Notes: generated by a model not told the origin, from the sequence alone. Shown: positions 43,872 to 55,442, counted from the stretch's first letter. The stretch: DNA of 64,000 nt from Sorex araneus (GCF_027595985.1 NC_073302.1:171666034-171730033), one strand, 5' to 3'. Made by a program: numbers and translations.

Positions 43872-43987
43872 TACCCAACTATTTTTATTCAGCACAGAGG
43901 ACAAGCAACGTGCTACATTTTCATATTTTAAATCTTGCAGTTTCAAAAATAGGGCTCATATTTTGTCTGAATGCAATATTCACTTAC

Positions 43988-44215
43988 TTGCACATTATAT
44001 AAGGGTTGTTTTGGCGCATTAACTTCCCTCAGCAGACGCCGAGATAATTCCATCAACTCAGAAACTCTACAGGCAAGCTGAGGTTTCAGAAGTTTGGCCA
44101 CTGATTTGGAAGATCTGGATATGCTGCTCAATCCTTGAATTAAGGTTCCTCTGTTGATCTTGGCTAACACGACTGACATTTTTACATTCGGCGGTTGTTG
44201 GATGGTGTCTCTTCT
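43988..44215 (-). CDS. SPATA9: SPATA9 228-bp coding exon
   Basis: Acceptor TTATTTTCCAG|AGAAGAGAC and donor GTGCAA|GTAAGTG on the - strand, phase 0 at both ends, 76 codons. Encodes [54 protein letters not shown] and [18 protein letters not shown]. This is the basic, serine-rich N-terminal half of SPATA9, before the membrane segment. The internal ATG (MSVV) is not the start, because the frame runs through from the exon at 50.2 kb. An 18-kb intron follows it. Confidence 0.93.
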
Positions 44216-44828
44216 CTGGAAAATAAATCTTTGGAAAGTGACTGATGCATTGCTTCTCCAATGTGCTATTGTTACTGTTATTCAGGCCAATACAGAGTAC
44301 CTTGTAACTGTCATGCCTGATCCCACACATATGATTAGTCAGTGCCCAAAAAATATTTTTCCTACTGCACAGGCACTTAAATCCTTATATGAATATTTTA
44401 TTTTTCCTGAGGACAAATATTCAGAATCTATAGTACAAGCCTAAGGAGATATATTTTTTCATTTTTACCTCTGGGTGCTTTTTTGGCATTTATTTTAAGG
44501 AGCTTCTCCCAAAATAAACAGTTCTTGTTCACAAATAATTTGTGTCAGTTGGGGATATAACCCATTGTCAGAGTATATTCCTCATGTATAAGGACTTGGT
44601 ATTTGGTCCTTGGCATGCACACATATACACAGACACACAAAAACCCCATAATGTTAGATTTATCCAGAGTAATTTTTAGAAGTTATATATATTGTTTACT
44701 TCAAAAAATTTAAATAATAAAACACAGAAGACATGCATAATATATACATAATGCATTATACAATTAAACAATAACCAGAAGATTAACAAGTTTAAGCAAT
44801 TATTAGTTCTAAAACCTTCAAAATTTCA
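44216..44828. other. SPATA9 intron, mostly single-copy
   Basis: A weak old SINE-like piece at about 44550-44640 ('tcagttggggatataaccc', 'ggtccttggcatgcacac'); otherwise nothing recognised. Confidence 0.35.
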
Positions 44829-44985
44829 AAGAGAGAGCCAGGGTGATAGTACAATGGGTACAGGACTTGCAATGCCTGGCAGCCCATATGGCCCCGAGTA
44901 GGCCGGAAGTAATGTCTGACTGCAGAGCCAGGAGTAAGCCTGAGCACCACCGACTATGGCCTTAAAACCAAAAACCAAAACAACC
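44829..44985 (+). repeat. Family A SINE, diverged
   Basis: 'gagccagggtgatagtaca', internal deletion around box B, 'accaccgactatggcc' end. AAATTTCAAAGA duplicated at both sides. Confidence 0.75.
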
Positions 44986-45252
44986 GCCCCCTCCCCCCGT
45001 AAATTTCAAAGAAGCATTTTGGTGGGAAGAAAATCATAGCATTACCCAAGCACACAGGAGTGTGAATTTCTCTCTGTGCTCTGCTAGAAGGTGAACAAAC
45101 CCCAGGGAAATCACTTGTAATGTGCTTGGATTAAGTGCATTCCAGGGAACAGAAAATCACAGTTCCTGTTATTCATTTAAGTAAGTTTATGTAATATTCT
45201 AGGTTTTTAGTACATAATATGAGGGAAAATATTGGTTAAGAACACCAATTAT

Positions 45253-45905
45253 CTTTTTTTTATTATTTTTTATTAATCACTGGGCTGGAGCGACAGCACA
45301 GAGGTTGGGGGTTGGCCTTTCACGCGGCTGACCCAGGTTCGATTCCTCCGCCCCTCTTGGAGAGCCAGGTGAGCTACCAAGAGTATCGAGCCTGCACGGC
45401 AGAGCCTGGCAAGCTACCCGTGGCGTACTGGATATGCCAAAAACAGTAACAATAAGTCTCTCAATGAGAGATGTTACTGGTGCCCACTCGAACAAATTGA
45501 TGGGCAACAGGATGACAGTGATTGAATCACTGTGAGATAGTTACAAGCTTTCATGTCTGGGTTACAATCTCACAATGATCAAACACCCATCCCTCCACCA
45601 GTGCACATTCCCCACCACCGATATCCCCCCTTTCCCACCCTCCTCCTGCCTCCATGGCAGACAATATTACTCATACTCTCTCTCTACTTTTGGGCATTAT
45701 GGTTTGCAACACAGACACTGAGAGGTCATCATGCTTGTTCATTATGTACTTTCGGCACACATCTCCCATCCCAATGGGTTCCTCCAGCCATTATTTTCTT
45801 AGTGATCCCTCCTCTCTTCCATCTGCCTTCTCCCCTCATGAAGCAGTCTTCCAGCTAAGGGGCAATCCTCCTGGCCCTTGTATCTACTGTCCTTGTGAAG
45901 AACAC
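45253..45905 (-). repeat. L1 3' UTR fragment, split by a family B SINE
   Basis: Left part 45253-45281 (T-rich, 'attaatcactg'); right part from 'ttgaatcactgtgagatag', with 'ccaccagtgcacattcccca' and 'gggcattatggtttgcaaca'. Confidence 0.8.
45282..45523 (+). repeat. Family B SINE nested in an L1 fragment
   Basis: Complete head, body, hairpin at 45456-45472 (one mismatch) and end GGGCAACAGGATGACAGTGA. AATCACTG duplicated. Confidence 0.9.
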
Positions 45906-46109
45906 CAATATTCTTAAATCTCCGAATATTTCATCACTGACTTCTTTTGGGATTCTGACGACTAACCTTCCCTCCCTTTTTTCCTCTATCCTTTGCTTTA
46001 CAAATTACATCTACTCTCCTGCTGAACCTTTTAAACACTGAAATTGAGGCAGACTTTATCCTATGCCCTCATATTACTACAGTCTTATATACCATAAGAT
46101 GGAAAAAGC
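45906..46109. other. SPATA9 intron, single-copy
   Basis: Nothing recognised. Confidence 0.3.
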
Positions 46110-47190
46110 CACCACAAATGGGAAGTAAAAGCTTGTAGTGATGCAATTTCTGGCAGAGTTTTCCCTGGACTTTATACAGAAATCCAAAACCTAATATCTC
46201 TTAATTGTCAACAATGTGAAACAGTTCCTTTTTAGCAGGTCTGACTTGGGGGGGAAACTCCAAACAATAATAGTGAGTTTTTTGTTGAAATATTGAAGGT
46301 AATCAAAGTAGCAGCCATTTCTCTAGACTGTGAACTAAGCCATAGTCCCACGCCGGCCGAGGAGAGGAAATATCCTTCTTTCTCGGTTCTTTTCCGTTTT
46401 CGGGGAGAAACGCTGTGTGGCATCAGCCATATTATGAGGTCTATTAAGCAGGCATGAACTTGGTGGCATGGGAAGGGGAAAAAAGAAAAAAAAATATTAT
46501 GTACTTGGAACAGCGGGACACTTGGACAGTCTCGGGCACGCAACGCCGAGATTCCACCCGGGTGGGCACACTTTTGTGTGGCCGCTTTACTGCTGATCTA
46601 CAAGAATCTGGAGGCCAACTAGACAACATTTGGTTCCAGAAACTGCTTGCAGCCATGTCTCTAGACTGTGAACTAAGCCAGAGCCCCACGCTGGCCGAGG
46701 ACAGGTAATATCCCTCTTTCTGTTTTTTTTTCCTTTGTTGGGCGTCGTGGCGTCAGCCATATTATGAGGATTATTAAGCAGGCACGAACTTGGTGGCGTA
46801 GGGAATGAGGGAAAAATAGTTATGTACTTGGAACAGTGGGACTTCATAGCTCTTCATTTTCAGCAATGGAAAAGTAATGATCAAATGCTTCCTTGTCAGT
46901 AGGGCTGTTTTTTTTGGGGGGAGGGGAACCTCCAACAACAATAGTGAGTTTTGTGTTGAAATATGGAATGTAATCAAGGTAAAGAGAAAATGAAGTGAAA
47001 TTTATCAGTTACGCAGGCGGGGGTGAGGGGTTGGGGGCGGGGGCTGGGAGGTATACTGGAGTTTTTGGTGGTGGAATATGGGCACTGGTGAAGGGATGGG
47101 TGTTTGAGTATTGTATAACTGAGACAAAAGCCTGAGAACTTTGTAACGTTCCACATGGTGATTCAATAAAATAAAATTTTTTAAAAAATT
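46110..47190 (+). mobile_element. Composite L1-tailed element, copy 2, with internal duplication
   Basis: Same landmarks as copy 1: 'tagactgtgaactaagcc', 'caacaatagtgagttttgtg', 'gaatgtaatcaag', 'tgggcactggtgaagggatg', 'catggtgattcaataaaata'. The block TCTCTAGACTGTGAACTAAG to 'tgtacttggaacag' occurs twice, near 46318 and near 46660. Confidence 0.65.
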
Positions 47191-47374
47191 AATGAAATAC
47201 AGTTTAGATTCCAGAGTTGAATGTAATAATAAACATTTTATTATGTTGTATTAAGGGGTTTTATTTTCCTCATTTACATAGGTTAAAATCATACAGCAAT
47301 CACAAATTGACTCTTACTGATGTATTTTCTGATCATTCTGTTTGCCGTTTCTTTTGCTGTTTTTGTTTCTGTTT

Positions 47375-47523
47375 TTGTTTTTTGCTTTTTGGGTCACTCC
47401 TGGCTCTGCATTCAGGAATTATGTCTGGCGGTGCTCAGGGGACCATATGGGATGCTGGGAATCGAACCCGGGTTGGCTGTGTGCAAGGCAAATGCCCTAC
47501 CTGCTGTGCTATCACTCCAGCCC
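47375..47523 (-). repeat. Family A SINE
   Basis: Tail-side deletion (GGGTCACTCCTGGCTC joins directly); head complete. Confidence 0.85.
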
Positions 47524-47581
47524 ATTTGCAATTTCTTAAAGTTTTGTTGGAACAAATAAATGTAAAATAAATTTGTTATGT

Positions 47582-47737
47582 GCCTAAAAGGGGCAGGTTG
47601 GGAATGGGAAGGAAAATGGGGACTTTGGTGGAGGGAAAGTGATACTTGTGGTGTTGGAACACCAAATGCCCCAAACAACTGTATAATGAACAACTTTGTA
47701 AGTCATGGTGTTTTTAATAAAAACAATTTTTTAAAAT
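47582..47737 (+). repeat. L1-like 3' end fragment
   Basis: 'gggcaggttgggaatgggaa', 'caactttgtaagtcatggtg', 'ttttaataaaaacaatttt'. Confidence 0.5.
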
Positions 47738-47739
47738 TT

Positions 47740-48345
47740 GGCCTTGAGGTGCGGGGGAGGGGGTGGGATGGGACCAGAGATCTTATCCAGTTTTCTTGTA
47801 TATAAAGCACGTAATTTACGCAGAGAGTCTCTTGCCTGAGCGCTTGGCTGTCTTCCCCGGGACCCTTCGGAAGGGATGGGCTCCAGCTTCCCTCCCCGCC
47901 CTGAGCAGAGCTCCTGGAGGCCAAAGACCTCCAGAATCTAGCCACAGCCATGCTCAAGGCCCTTCTCCACACGTTCGGACAAGCCTCAGGCATGAATGTA
48001 CCGGCAGAGGAACCCAGGTGTGTGTAATCCCATCAACGGCCAACATCCAGAGACTTAAAAGCAAGCTCCCAGAAGATATCTTATAACCTACTTCTCCCTC
48101 TGGGAGAAACTGGCAAGCTACTGAGAGTTTCCTGCCCACATGGGAAAGCCTCGCAAGCTTCCCATGGTGTATTCATATGCCAAAGCCAGTAACAAGGTGG
48201 GTCTCATTCCCCTGGCCCTGAAAAAGCCTCCAATGCAGCATTGTTGGGAAGGCTGAGTACAGAGAGGCTTCTAAAATCTCAGGGATAGGACGTTACTGAG
48301 ACCGCTCGATAAATTCGATGATTAACGGGATGATGGTGATGAATT
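47740..48345 (+). repeat. Family C element, about 600 bp
   Basis: 'accagagatcttatccagtt', 'ctccacacgttcggacaagc', 'atgaatgtaccggcagagga', 'ctccaatgcagcattgttgg', 'aggcttctaaaatctcaggg', end 'aacgggatgatggtgatgaa'. It is the longest and best-preserved copy in the window. Confidence 0.8.
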
Positions 48346-49102
48346 TACCACTGAACCACATGAGCTAGACAACGATATCCATTTTCTGACTTGTGCTTAC
48401 ATTTTCCAATCTAATTAATTCCTGCCTCAACTCTTTCATGCTATTCGTTCAAATTTACTTAACAGTCTGGGAACATACTCTGCTACTTAATACTACTTTG
48501 GCCTGATACGGTTTCTCTTGGAATATTCGTTCCTGTCCCTATCTACTTTATTTATTCCTTCTTCATCTTGAAAACTACTATTCATTCTTTTAGACCCAAT
48601 TTAATCAACCTTCCATTATCCATGAAGGCCTTTCTGACCATCCTAAACAGAACCACTCGTTCTTCAATATTGGATATAGCTTTGATCATATTCCAATGCA
48701 ATTATGCTTACAACTCTGTTTTCACTGAGTGAGTGTTTAAATGAAAGGGGTCCTGTTCACTCATCTCTGTATCCCCTCTCTCCAGCACAGAGCAATAGGA
48801 AAGCATTGACTACGCCTCATATGTCTAGTTGTCTGAACACATCGTTAAGGGTAACTATAGGCGTTGTGATTACTATGTTACACAGAGTGCTTTTTTGTTT
48901 ACCTACAGGTTTTAGTTCACATTTGGCATTTTCAGAAGTCTGTTTTCTGGGTGGCAGGTTGTTACTCTTCTATGTAATTTTACAACCTCACAACACAACT
49001 CTCAGCTGTAGTCAAAAAGACTGAAATATTTTTCCATTAACAGCTGTATATTTCTGAGTAAGATAGGTTCTATGACTGACCCAATGAAGGTGTTACTGTT
49101 TT
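48346..49102. other. SPATA9 intron, single-copy
   Basis: No repeat recognised in about 750 bp. Confidence 0.35.
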
Positions 49103-49500
49103 TTCTTTTCTTTTTTTAAAAAAATTTTTATTAGTGAATCACCATGAGGTACAGTTACAGACTTACAAACGTTCGTGCTTACATTTCAGTCATACCGTGG
49201 TTGAGTGCCCATTCCTCTACCAGTGCCCATTTTCCACCACCAATGGTCGAAGCATCCCTACCACTACCCCGCACCCTGACCTCCCCCTACCCCACCCCGC
49301 CTCTGTGGCAGGGCATTCCGTTTTGCTCTCTCTCTCCTTTTGGGTGTTGTGGGTTGCAGTAGAGGTATTAAGTGACCATCATGTTCGGTCTATAATCTAC
49401 TTTCAGCCCGCATCTCCCATCTTGAACATGCCCTCCTAGCACCCTTTACTTGGTGGTCACTTCTCTATCTGAGCTGCCTTTTCCTCCAGCATTCAAGGTG
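49103..49500 (-). repeat. L1 3' UTR fragment
   Basis: 'tttattagtgaatcaccatgag', 'gtgcccattttccaccacca', 'gggtgttgtgggttgcagta'. Close to the copy at 22.0 kb. Confidence 0.85.
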
Positions 49501-49606
49501 TCATTTTTTCCTGGAAATATATTGCTTCACAATTTTCTATCTATACTCTCTTTCACCCTCAAAATTTCATCTGTCAAACCCTTTCAGAATCTGAGTTTTA
49601 ATATAC

Positions 49607-49800
49607 CCCGTCCCTCTCGGAGAGCCTGGCAAGCTACCAAGAGTATCCTTCCCGCATGGCAGAGCCTTGTAAGCTACCTGTGGCATATTCAGTATACCAA
49701 ATATAGTAACAACAAGTCTCACAATGAAGACGTTACTGGTGCCTGCTTGAGCAAATCGATGAACAACAGGATGACAGTGCTAACAGTGCTAACATGTGCT
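49607..49800 (+). repeat. Family B SINE, 5'-truncated (no tRNA head)
   Basis: Starts at CCCCGTCCCTCTCGGAGAGCC. It keeps the rest of the body and ends GGATGACAGTGCTAACAGTG, with tail unit ACAGTGCTA. Loss of the 5' end only fits target-primed reverse transcription from the 3' tail. Confidence 0.85.
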
Positions 49801-50225
49801 TACGGTGATATCACCATTTCTTTCCACCATTAAAAGAGACCCATATGCTTTATAGCTTTTATACTTGTATAATTTACATCATTTATATTTTAGCATATAC
49901 CTTAAATTAGGGTTACATGATTTTCAGATTTAACATTAGACAAATCTTAATATACTGTATAGTAATTATGACCATAAAAGAGTTCCAGATTTCTAATGAC
50001 ATAGTGATCATCTTTAAAGTTCATCTATCCATCTATTTCCTTGTCCATAATCTCTGCTTTTCATGGAGTCCCTTCCAATGAGTAATATTTGAAATTAGTC
50101 TGAGATTAAATGAATATTTTCCTAAGATTTAAGTCCTTGTCTCAAAATCAAGCATTTTAACATAGTTGGTATATTAAAAATGTACTTGCAGCAATTATTT
50201 TCAAAGGTATGAAATCACCTCTTAC
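49801..50225. other. SPATA9 intron, single-copy
   Basis: AT-rich, nothing recognised. Confidence 0.3.
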
Positions 50226-50314
50226 CTTATTACTCTGTGATACTCTTAGAATGGTAGGGAATTCATCTTTAAACTCATCTATCAGGTCGATGATGACTCT
50301 CTGGATCCCTCTGA
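50226..50314 (-). CDS. SPATA9: SPATA9 89-bp coding exon
   Basis: Acceptor ATGTTTGTTTCAG|TCAGAGG and donor AATAAG|GTAAGAGG on the - strand. It starts with 2 nt of a split codon and then encodes [29 protein letters not shown], joining in frame to RRDTIQQ of the next exon. It is amphipathic and helix-like. About 20 residues must be encoded by an upstream exon (higher coordinates); I searched for the expected MP-x-KPVGWICGQ-type start and did not find it, so that exon is divergent or outside the window. Confidence 0.88.
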
Positions 50315-50782
50315 CTGAAACAAACATAGAAGTTAGTCGGGGAGGGAAATGCTTAACTTAAAATATCCTTTCACCAAAATTCAGAAAATAGAACTCTAGG
50401 TCTGACACCAAGAGTTTTATTCCCAATAATTCCCCACAACAATATGCCCTTTAAAACAAGATGATGTATACTTCTTCCAGAAACGCTCATCAACACCTGC
50501 CCACATATCCACCCAATAGGCCTGGCTGACATGAAGAAATGATGCTTGGGTTCCTAGTGCTTGGCCAGCTTGCAATGCTGATCCCGCCCTGCCATTAGTG
50601 AGGGCAGTCTTCCTCTCCAGAAAGCAGACAAGCAGAGAACCTGCTGCCCCGGCTGGAATTCTTTGTTACTGCACAATGGGCCTCTGAGAACTTGTTACAG
50701 AATCTTCTGAAATCATTCCAGCAATGGCAACAAGAAGAGGAAGCGTGAGTTCAGGGGCATAGGATAAGAAAAAATATGTTTT
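50315..50782. other. SPATA9 5' intron, single-copy
   Basis: Nothing recognised. Confidence 0.3.
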
Positions 50783-50951
50783 TTTGTTTTCTGGGGTCAC
50801 ACCTGGCGATGCACAGGGGTCACTTTCTGGCTCTGCACTCAGGAATTACTCCTGGCGGTGCTCAGGGGACCATATGGGATGCTGGGATTTGAACCCGGGT
50901 CGCCTGCGTGCAAGGCAAACGCCCTACCCACTGTGCTATCGCTCCAGCCCC
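50783..50951 (-). repeat. Family A SINE
   Basis: Full body, with the box B variant GGATTTGAACCC but the older GCTATCGCTCC head, so it is intermediate between the young and standard types. Confidence 0.88.
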
Positions 50952-51270
50952 GGAAAAAAATACTTTTAAATGAATCACAATATGAAATTCTGCAATATAA
51001 GCTGGTTATGTCACATTTTCTGTAGTGATAAATTAATGGGCCACCTGAGAATAAATCTCCCCTTGCAGTGGGTTAGTATATGTTTTAATGCTTCACATTG
51101 ATGCTAAGTAAAAAGGACACATAAGGAAATAGAGACTTATGAACAGACTGATTTTCCTTCATGAATCAGTAGTCAAACTCAGACCAAAAATGTGCATTCT
51201 TTATTTGTGTTTCCTTATTTGGTAGTAGTACTGCGGATCAATGCAGATACTACCACTGATCCACATTGTG
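50952..51270. other. SPATA9 5' region, single-copy
   Basis: Nothing recognised. Confidence 0.3.
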
Positions 51271-51301
51271 TGTGTGTGTGTGTCTGTGTGTGTGTGTCTG
51301 T
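51271..51301 (+). repeat. (TG)n microsatellite
   Basis: TG units interrupted by two TC. Confidence 0.85.
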
Positions 51302-51366
51302 ATACAAGCATTGTATGTGATGTTGGCAATGAAACCTACTGTTTGTCTTCTTTTAACTTTGAGTTT

Positions 51367-51525
51367 TGGAGCCAGAGAAAGAATACAGGGGCCTTGGGAG
51401 CTTGCCTTGCTTGCTGCAAACCCAAGGTCAATAGTTATAGTTAGTACGACCAGGAGTGATCCCTGAGCACAGAGCCAGGATTAAATGGCCTGCATATTAC
51501 TAGGTATAACTCAAAGATTAAAAAA
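51367..51525 (+). repeat. Family A SINE, old
   Basis: 'ggagccagagaaagaataca', 'accaggagtgatccctgagc', 'ctaggtataactcaaag'. Confidence 0.6.
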
Positions 51526-51764
51526 AATTAAAGAAATTAATTTTTCCCTGTTTTATCTTTCATTCCCTTCCCTTTCTCCAAGTACCCAGTATTATCCATC
51601 TTCAGATGAACCAGTATTTCTCCCTTATCAAGTCAGGGAAGAATTTCACAGACTTGATTCATTGCCTGGCTCTAGTGTAGTATGATTGAATGAATTATGT
51701 CCCACACTGACTTATGTTCCACTTTAATTTGAAATCTTTACATAAAATTGTAGTTAGATCATTT
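51526..51764. other. SPATA9 5' region, single-copy
   Basis: Nothing recognised. Confidence 0.3.
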
Positions 51765-51949
51765 CTTCTTTTTCTTCTTCTTTTTTAAATTTTGGCCCAC
51801 ACCTGGAGACACTCAGGGGTTACTCCTGGCTCTGTGCTCAGGAGTCACTTCTGGTGATGCTCAGGGGACCATATGGAATGCCAGGGACTGAACCTGGCTT
51901 GGCCACATGCAAGGCAGGAGACTTACCCACTATCCCATCTCTCTAGCCC
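51765..51949 (-). repeat. Family A SINE
   Basis: CTT-rich tail complement, 'ttggcccacacctggagac', 'catctctctagccc'. TTAGATCATTT duplicated at both ends. Confidence 0.82.
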
Positions 51950-52629
51950 TTAGATCATTTTCTTCAATAATCATAGAGCAGTGGCCACTTGAGTTCTATT
52001 CATGAGCATTGTTTGGGAAAGAGGATTTGCTCGAAACTTTCACCTGGAGCCTGTCTTAATTAGACATAGATGAACAGACAATCTATAAGATGGTGGGGTC
52101 TGTATCTGTCAATAAGACACTAAGTTATTAGAATTATACCTCAGCGGAAAAACCTCATAACACCATCTCTGTTGTTCTTCTCTGTTCTCTCCCATTTTAT
52201 CCCCTGATTCTTATTATCCATATGCTCACCCCAGCATCTCAGTGTCCTAGTTCCCAATTGGTTTCATCCACTTTTCTTCTCTTTCATCACTCTTCTTGTA
52301 GACATCCTATAAAATGAACAGAGCTCTAAGAAGAATGTAACTAAGGCTAATATTTCCCACATTATTGCATAACCAACTACATATGTTATGCTTTAAAAAG
52401 TTATTTTTTCTTCATCCCAATCCTAGAAAAAATATTCCAGTTCAGCCTTCATGAAAAACAGTAAGAAAAACTCAAAAAATTAAAAACTGAGTTTCCATAT
52501 GCAGATATTTCACTTCATGGGTCTATAGAAAGAGCCAAAAAATAATATGAAAAGCTATTTTACTCCATATTGACCAGCATGCCTGGGAAGAGGCCCAGGT
52601 TCCTTAGAGCCAGCTGCGGGTCCTCACCC
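51950..52629. other. SPATA9 5' region, single-copy
   Basis: Nothing firmly recognised; 52560-52625 is GC-richer. Confidence 0.3.
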
Positions 52630-52960
52630 CACAAAAATAAACATTTGCACTCTTATGTTCCTTGCAGTACTATTCACAATAGCCAAGATAAAAACAACCC
52701 AGGTGTTCAAAAACCAGATGAATATTAGAACTATATGTGATGTATATATGCACAGTGGAATGCTAAGAAATAATATTAAGACTATTAAGGAAGGATGAAG
52801 TACTACAGTTTTCTGCCATCTGGATAGAACTGGAAGTAATAGTACTAGAAGGCAAAATGAGTTTAAAAGAAAAAATAAGAGAATGACAAATACTGAATGA
52901 TCTCAGGTGGAAAATAAAGTTAGTGAGAGAATGTAAAAAGTGTTGGTAAAAAATTATCAT
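52630..52960 (+). mobile_element. L1 ORF2 C-terminal fragment, decayed
   Basis: 'acatttgcactcttatgttc', 'ctattcacaatagccaagat', 'gtatatatgcacagtggaat', 'actgaatgatctcagg' are the classic L1 ORF2 3' landmarks; no open frame. Confidence 0.8.
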
Positions 52961-52962
52961 TA

Positions 52963-53137
52963 TGGGGCTGGAGTGATAGCACAGTGAGTAGGGCATTTGC
53001 CTGGCATGCGGCCGACCCAGGTTCGATTCCCAGCATCCCATATGGTCCCCCGAACACTGCCAGGAGTAATTCCTGACTGCATGAACCAGGAATAACTCCT
53101 GTGCATCGCTGGGTGTTACCCAAAAAGAAAAAAATTA
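52963..53137 (+). repeat. Family A SINE
   Basis: Complete; target duplication AAAAATTATCATTA on both sides. Confidence 0.9.
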
Positions 53138-53724
53138 TCATTAAAGGCTACTCCAATAATAACAGGGAGGGGACACTTTCATATACTTAAGCACTTATTG
53201 AGCTCTACTTCTCATCACCAATTCCAGTCCTGAGGATAAATTAATGAACAAAACAGATACAACTTCTTGCTCTACTGGAACTTCCAGTGGAATATCCAGC
53301 AGGAGATAATAAAATTATTTGCTATTTTCTCTGAACCTAGAAGTCCCATTTAAAACCCATTTTCATTAGAAACTTGCTAAGATTTTGAGGTGAATGTTTA
53401 ATGCCCATATTTTCTATAATACTTGAAAAATTAATTCTACATTTATAAACTAATCCTCTGATTAAAAGTTGTATGTTATTTTTAGCATTAGAAAAATGTA
53501 TGGTTTATGAATGTTTTGAGCTAAGAATTTTCTTATCTCTCATTCATCACCTCTGTCATCATCATTGTATAATAAACACTTTGAAGCACTGATAGATTGT
53601 TCTGATAGACTCCAACTTGGAAAAAGGTAATATATAATGGAAACATTTCAAAAAAAAGCAAGTAAATACATGTTAAATGCATTTAAATATTTGCAACCAC
53701 TCTCCACCCACCTCATATTATGTG
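53138..53724. other. SPATA9 5' region, single-copy
   Basis: Nothing recognised. Confidence 0.3.
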
Positions 53725-54040
53725 TATTTGGGATGAGGGGGCAGGGGGGCTCCCAAGTGGTTCTCAGGAGGCCCGGGGCCTTTAGTTGTGATTCTTGGCC
53801 AAATAAGCTATGGTTCAACACCAGGGCCTGAGGATAGAGTGCTGGTCAGGCTCTGTCATGCTGGGGATCACCCGGGCCACCCCAGTGGGTCTTGAGGGAC
53901 CCCCAGGGTAACACATTATGGTGTTCAAGGACACCGATGGCTGCATCCAGGAATGATGGGGGATCATGTGGTGCTGGAAGTCAAAACCAGTGTGAGCATG
54001 TGTGGCATGCGCCTTGCCTGCTGTGCTATCTCCTGCTCCC
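53725..54040 (-). repeat. Longer SINE variant, about 315 bp
   Basis: The right end is a family A/B-like head ('gccttgcctgctgtgctatc' complement). The body (CCACCCCAGTGGGTCTTGAG, 'ctgcatccaggaatgatggg') matches neither A nor B. It may be a rare third body or an old composite. Confidence 0.45.
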
Positions 54041-54399
54041 AAACTCCATATTTGGTTAAAAGTCTTACATTTATCTACTTCTGCTGTGATCTCTATACTT
54101 TTCCAGCTTAATCAATGGCTGAATAAATAGCAGTACTTCTTCATTATAAAAAAGAAAAAAAATAAAATAAAATAGAGATTTTCTATTTTTGGTCCCTTCA
54201 CTCAACTTAATTGCCTCGGCCAGTGGTCTCCAAAGTGGACAATATCTGTGCCATATATGCTCACTAATGGCCATGATCCAGAAACTGACATAAATCTCTC
54301 GGAAGACAGCAACCTAGGACTATACAGATCGTAGAGATGCCTTCAGACCCATTATCACCATCTAGTTAAAAAAAAATAAAACCTAAATTAAAAACAACA
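54041..54399. other. SPATA9 5' region, single-copy or edge of the next element
   Basis: Nothing recognised. Confidence 0.3.
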
Positions 54400-54985
54400 A
54401 CAGTGGCCCAGACGAGAACCGGAGTGGCCACACACACGAAACGGCTCCTCTGCTCCTTAAAGGCTATGATCCTGGAGGGCTACTAATCACTTTTGGCACC
54501 CAGCAGCTTCTTACAGAAATGCATCTAGACTGTGAACTGAGGTACAACCCCAGGCCGCCCGGGGAGGGGAAAGGTTTTCTCTCTCGGCCTTGTCTTTCGG
54601 TGACTTCTGGCAGACATCTCTCTGGACTTAATTACTAAAATATCAGAAATCCCAAACCATTCTTCACTCTCAAGCAATGGAAAACAAATTATCAAATGGT
54701 GCCTTTTCAGCTGGTTTGATTGTTGGGGGAAAATTCTAAATAATAATAGTGAGTTCTGTGTTGAAATATTGAATGTACTCAAAGTATTGAGAGAGTTTAG
54801 TGAAGATCATTAGCCACTCATGTGGGGGAGGGTGTGGGAGGGAGTATATCGGGGTTCTTGGTGGTGGAACGTGTGCACTGGTGAAGGGATGGGGGTTTGA
54901 TCATTATATGACTGAGACTTAAACCTGAAAACTTTGTAACTTTTTTCACGGTGATTCAATAAAATAAATTTTTTTTTTAAAAAAG
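54400..54985 (+). mobile_element. Composite L1-tailed element, copy 3
   Basis: 'tagactgtgaactgaggtac', 'ctctcggccttgtctttcgg', 'cagacatctctctggactta', 'aataataatagtgagttctg', 'tgcactggtgaagggatggg', 'cacggtgattcaataaaata'. Lacks the duplication seen in copy 2. Confidence 0.65.
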
Positions 54986-55442
54986 AAAAAAATGAAGAAA
55001 AACAGCAGCAACAACAACAGCAGCAAAGTGAGCAATACACAAAGTGGGCAGTGTATACAGTGGGCAATATAGAGGGCACGGGTGGCAGAGGAGTAATCCA
55101 AGAGAGCAGTTGTGGTGTCATGTACAGGTTAGAGGTGATTTCTGTGTGTTTGTTTAAAGGAGGTAGATTTCTGGGGAGAGACTGCTGAGTTGGGTTTTTT
55201 GTTTTTGTTTTTTCTGCAAAAGAGGCGGTAGGCCAATTTGGAACCTCTGACCTAGATATTTAAGAAGATGTCCTTGGTCAGATCAATTATTCTCAAACAC
55301 AGTATAAAAGAAAGTTGGTTAGTCCTTGTAATTCTATTTAATTATTAAAAAAACAAAATGTTTACTAAGCAGCATTAAAACTGAAAACATTAAAGGATTT
55401 TTGGTTTATTTTTGTTTTCTTTTTGACCACTCCTTTTGACCT
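54986..55442. other. Single-copy and A/CAG-rich sequence
   Basis: An (AAC/AGC)n-rich stretch at 55000-55025 forms the elongated tail of the preceding element; otherwise nothing recognised. Confidence 0.4.
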
